A DNA stretch of 64,000 bases from an uncultured Bacteroidia bacterium (GTDB lineage: Bacteria > Bacteroidota > Bacteroidia > Bacteroidales > UBA932), in contig CACXPG010000004.1 of assembly GCA_902769525.1 (NCBI GenBank), positions 62,001-126,000 of the forward strand, in the 5' to 3' direction. The notes below the pieces were generated by a model. That model was not told where the DNA came from. It saw only the letters and a list, made by a program, of their open reading frames with translations, and did no database searches. Position numbers and translations under genes: made by a program. Below are positions 62,118 through 64,000 of the stretch, one piece after another (position 1 is the first letter of the stretch; each line of letters starts with the position of its first letter).

Positions 62118-63283
62118 TTTCTCCAGACCATCTTGTTCACGACTCCCGTATATGACTGGATTATCTTCACGACCTTGGTGGAGACATTCTCGTCCAGATA
62201 GTCAGGAACCGGAATGCCATAGTCTCCGGCCTTGTTCATCTCAACTGCGGTTTCCACGGCCTGAAGCAAAGATTTCTCGTCGATTCCGGCAAGGATGAAG
62301 CAAGCCTTGTCCAGAGCCTCCGGCCTCTCGGTCGAGGTACGTATACAGATGGCCGGGAACGGATGTCCGACAGATGTGAAGAAAGAACTCTCCTCAGGCA
62401 GAGTGCCAGAGTCAGAAACCACGGCAAAAGCATTCATCTGAAGGCAGTTGTAATCGTGGAAGCCGAGCGGCTCGTGCTGGATTACCCTCCTGTCAAGCTT
62501 GAAGCCAGAAGCCTCCAGTCTTTTCCTGGAACGCGGATGGCAGGAGTAGAGAATCGGCATGTCATACTTCTCAGCCATAGCGTTAATCGCGGAAAAAAGG
62601 CTCAGGAAGTTTTTCTCGGTGTCAATATTCTCTTCGCGATGGGCGGACAGCAGTATGTATTTCCCCTTCTCCAGTCCAAGACGAGAGTGTATGTCAGAAG
62701 CCTCTATCTCAGCAAGATTGGCCCTGAGAACCTCGGCCATCGGGCTGCCTGTCACGTATGTCCTTTCCTTAGGAAGCCCGCATTCCGCCAGATAGCGGCG
62801 GGCGTGCTCGGAGTAGGCCATGTTAACATCGCTGATGATGTCCACTATCCGGCGGTTTGTCTCTTCCGGCAGACACTCGTCCTTGCAGCGGTTTCCGGCT
62901 TCCATGTGGAAGATCGGGATATGAAGCCTCTTGGCCCCTATAACGCTCAGGCAGGAATTGGTGTCTCCCAAAACCAGCACGGCATCAGGCTTAATAGCAA
63001 CCATAAGCTTATAGCTCTCGGCGATGATATTGCCCATCGTAGAACCCAGGTCTTCCCCTACGGCATCCATGTAAACCTCAGGGGCGGCAAGTTTCAAGTC
63101 TTTGAAGAACACGCCGTTAAGGTTATAGTCATAGTTCTGGCCAGTATGGGCGAGAATGGTGTCAAAATATCCGCGGCACTTGTTTATCACCGCCGCCAGA
63201 CGGATAATCTCAGGCCTTGTGCCTACAATAATCAGGAGCTTGAGTTTGCCGTTGCAGGCAAAAGAAACATTGCTGTAATCCAT
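62114..63283 (-). CDS. UDP-N-acetylglucosamine 2-epimerase family, CapG/FnlC-like
   Basis: 389 residues. LLIIVGTRPEIIRLAAVINK and ILAHTGQNYDYNLNGVFF lead, then VLVLGDTNSCLSVIGAKR, HMEAGNRCKDECLPEETNRRIVD and ILLSAHREENIDT. A CapF-like gene lies 14 bases upstream, so this enzyme probably makes UDP-N-acetyl-L-fucosamine (CapG/FnlC step) rather than acting as WecB. CapE, the first enzyme, would lie outside the window. Confidence 0.88.
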   Translation of the reverse strand: MDYSNVSFACNGKLKLLIIVGTRPEIIRLAAVINKCRGYFDTILAHTGQNYDYNLNGVFFKDLKLAAPEVYMDAVGEDLGSTMGNIIAESYKLMVAIKPDAVLVLGDTNSCLSVIGAKRLHIPIFHMEAGNRCKDECLPEETNRRIVDIISDVNMAYSEHARRYLAECGLPKERTYVTGSPMAEVLRANLAEIEASDIHSRLGLEKGKYILLSAHREENIDTEKNFLSLFSAINAMAEKYDMPILYSCHPRSRKRLEASGFKLDRRVIQHEPLGFHDYNCLQMNAFAVVSDSGTLPEESSFFTSVGHPFPAICIRTSTERPEALDKACFILAGIDEKSLLQAVETAVEMNKAGDYGIPVPDYLDENVSTKVVKIIQSYTGVVNKMVWRK

Positions 63284-63297
63284 ATCGTGAAAAACTT

Positions 63298-64000
63298 TTA
63301 TTCTACAGGTTCAAAATAAGTGTCAGGACGGGAAGGGTTAAACTGCTCGTTAGCCCACATAAGCGTTACAAGCGGTTCTGTATCAGACAGGTTTATGATG
63401 TTGTGGGTATAGCCGGGAAGCATGTGGACAGCCTGGATCTTCTCCCCTGACACCTCAAAGTTCAGAACTTCGGAAGAGTCTATCTTCCTTTCCTGAATCA
63501 GAGCCTTGCCCGATACCACAATGAAAAACTCCCACTTTGAATTATGCCAGTGTTGCCCTTTTGTGATGCCTGGCTTTGAGACATTTACGCTAAACTGCCC
63601 ACAGTTTAGGGTCTTCAGCAGCTCAGTGAAGCTGCCTCTGTCATCCACGTTCATCTTAAGGTCAAAGACTGTCTTCCTCTGTGGCAGGTATGAAAGGAAT
63701 GTGCTGTAAAGCTTCTTCGCAAAGCTACCGTCCGGAATCTCCGGAACGACAAGAGTCTTCCTCTGCTCCTCAAACCTCTGCAGAAGGTCCACAATCTCTC
63801 CCAGCCTGACTTTATGAGTCACAGGCACATAGCAGTATCTCCCCTTTTCTGTCGGGAACACTCCCAGCCCGTCGAATTCGCAGCGGTGCTCCTGCCCCTT
63901 CAGGCAGCCGATCATCTCGTCCACCAGGTCGTCTATGTAGAGAAGTTCCAGCTCCACCGTAGGATCGTTTACCGTGAACGGCAAATCGTTGGCAAAGGCG
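63298..64000 (-). CDS. CapF-like UDP-FucNAc synthesis enzyme, 5' end outside window
   Basis: About 234 residues of the C-terminal part are visible. The frame is open to the window edge (ending ...ANDLPFTVNDPTVELELLYI), so the N-terminal Rossmann part is cut off. The visible SDR tail is followed by a cupin: GSFTELLKTLNCGQFSVNVS, GITKGQHWHNSKWEFFIVVSG and VHMLPGYTHNIINLSD, with zinc-binding His residues. CapF epimerises and reduces the 4-keto sugar on the way to UDP-N-acetyl-L-fucosamine. The full protein is about 370 residues. Confidence 0.88.
   Translation of the reverse strand, partial: AFANDLPFTVNDPTVELELLYIDDLVDEMIGCLKGQEHRCEFDGLGVFPTEKGRYCYVPVTHKVRLGEIVDLLQRFEEQRKTLVVPEIPDGSFAKKLYSTFLSYLPQRKTVFDLKMNVDDRGSFTELLKTLNCGQFSVNVSKPGITKGQHWHNSKWEFFIVVSGKALIQERKIDSSEVLNFEVSGEKIQAVHMLPGYTHNIINLSDTEPLVTLMWANEQFNPSRPDTYFEPVE

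Noticed and set aside
62363-63319. 318-aa plus-strand frame opposite the epimerase gene
   Set aside because: Antisense shadow of the CapG-like gene.
1-64000. CRISPR array
   Set aside because: No regularly spaced direct repeats and no cas genes were seen.

Overview
The window looks like a chromosome segment of a Bacteroidales bacterium, probably a gut commensal. Many promoters carry the Bacteroidetes -7 element TAnnTTTG. Lipoproteins have Bacteroidetes-style lipoboxes, and core genes such as pssA, queE, clpB, a DUF368/PopT transporter and a YdiJ-type flavo-iron-sulfur oxidoreductase resemble their Bacteroidales counterparts. I cannot name the genus from the sequence alone.

Layout. 0-1.7 kb: an A1S_2505-like protein (cut by the window edge), a flavodoxin-like reductase and a lipoprotein. 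1.7-3.5 kb: two unrecognised genes plus the 3' stump of a paralogue. 3.7-25.4 kb: a defence island. It holds a WYL regulator, an AT-rich 80-aa/beta-propeller gene pair, a decayed retron (ncRNA plus frameshifted reverse transcriptase), two stacked IS remnants (IS4-like, then IS3-like), an AbiH gene, and a second, intact retron on the minus strand. The intact retron's reverse transcriptase heads a tight five-gene operon: RT, 341 aa, 187 aa, a 2293-aa sacsin-like GHKL ATPase and a UPF1-like SF1 helicase. At its right end lies the 5' stump of a RecD2-like helicase gene. 25.7-37.8 kb: small operons for membrane, retropepsin-like, HD, L,D-transpeptidase-like, lipoprotein and LytTR proteins. 37.8-46.8 kb: core genes (pssA, two secreted C1B peptidases, queE, clpB, a TPR protein, DUF368). 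46.9 kb: tRNA-Arg(TCT), followed by a 4.4-kb AT-rich island of TerB-like, GTPase and small membrane genes and a membrane-anchored protein with a UvrB/Mfd-like module. 52.3-57.5 kb: a lipoprotein, a DNA-glycosylase-like protein, a glutathione peroxidase and the oxidoreductase. 57.5-64 kb: surface polysaccharide genes, including CapG- and CapF-like enzymes of UDP-N-acetyl-L-fucosamine synthesis.

Two observations stand out. First, an inverted repeat GCGAA-N7-TTCGC sits 10-12 bases upstream of a -7 element at nine promoters between 3.7 and 37.8 kb, including the WYL regulator, both retrons and a LytTR gene. This implies a shared regulator. Second, the intact retron is coupled to a giant sacsin-like ATPase and a helicase, a combination I do not recognise among described retron types. 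The two retrons have nearly the same a1/a2 stem and the same spacing from a -7 box to a1, so they belong to one lineage.

Functional assignments rest on motifs read by eye. No database search was run.
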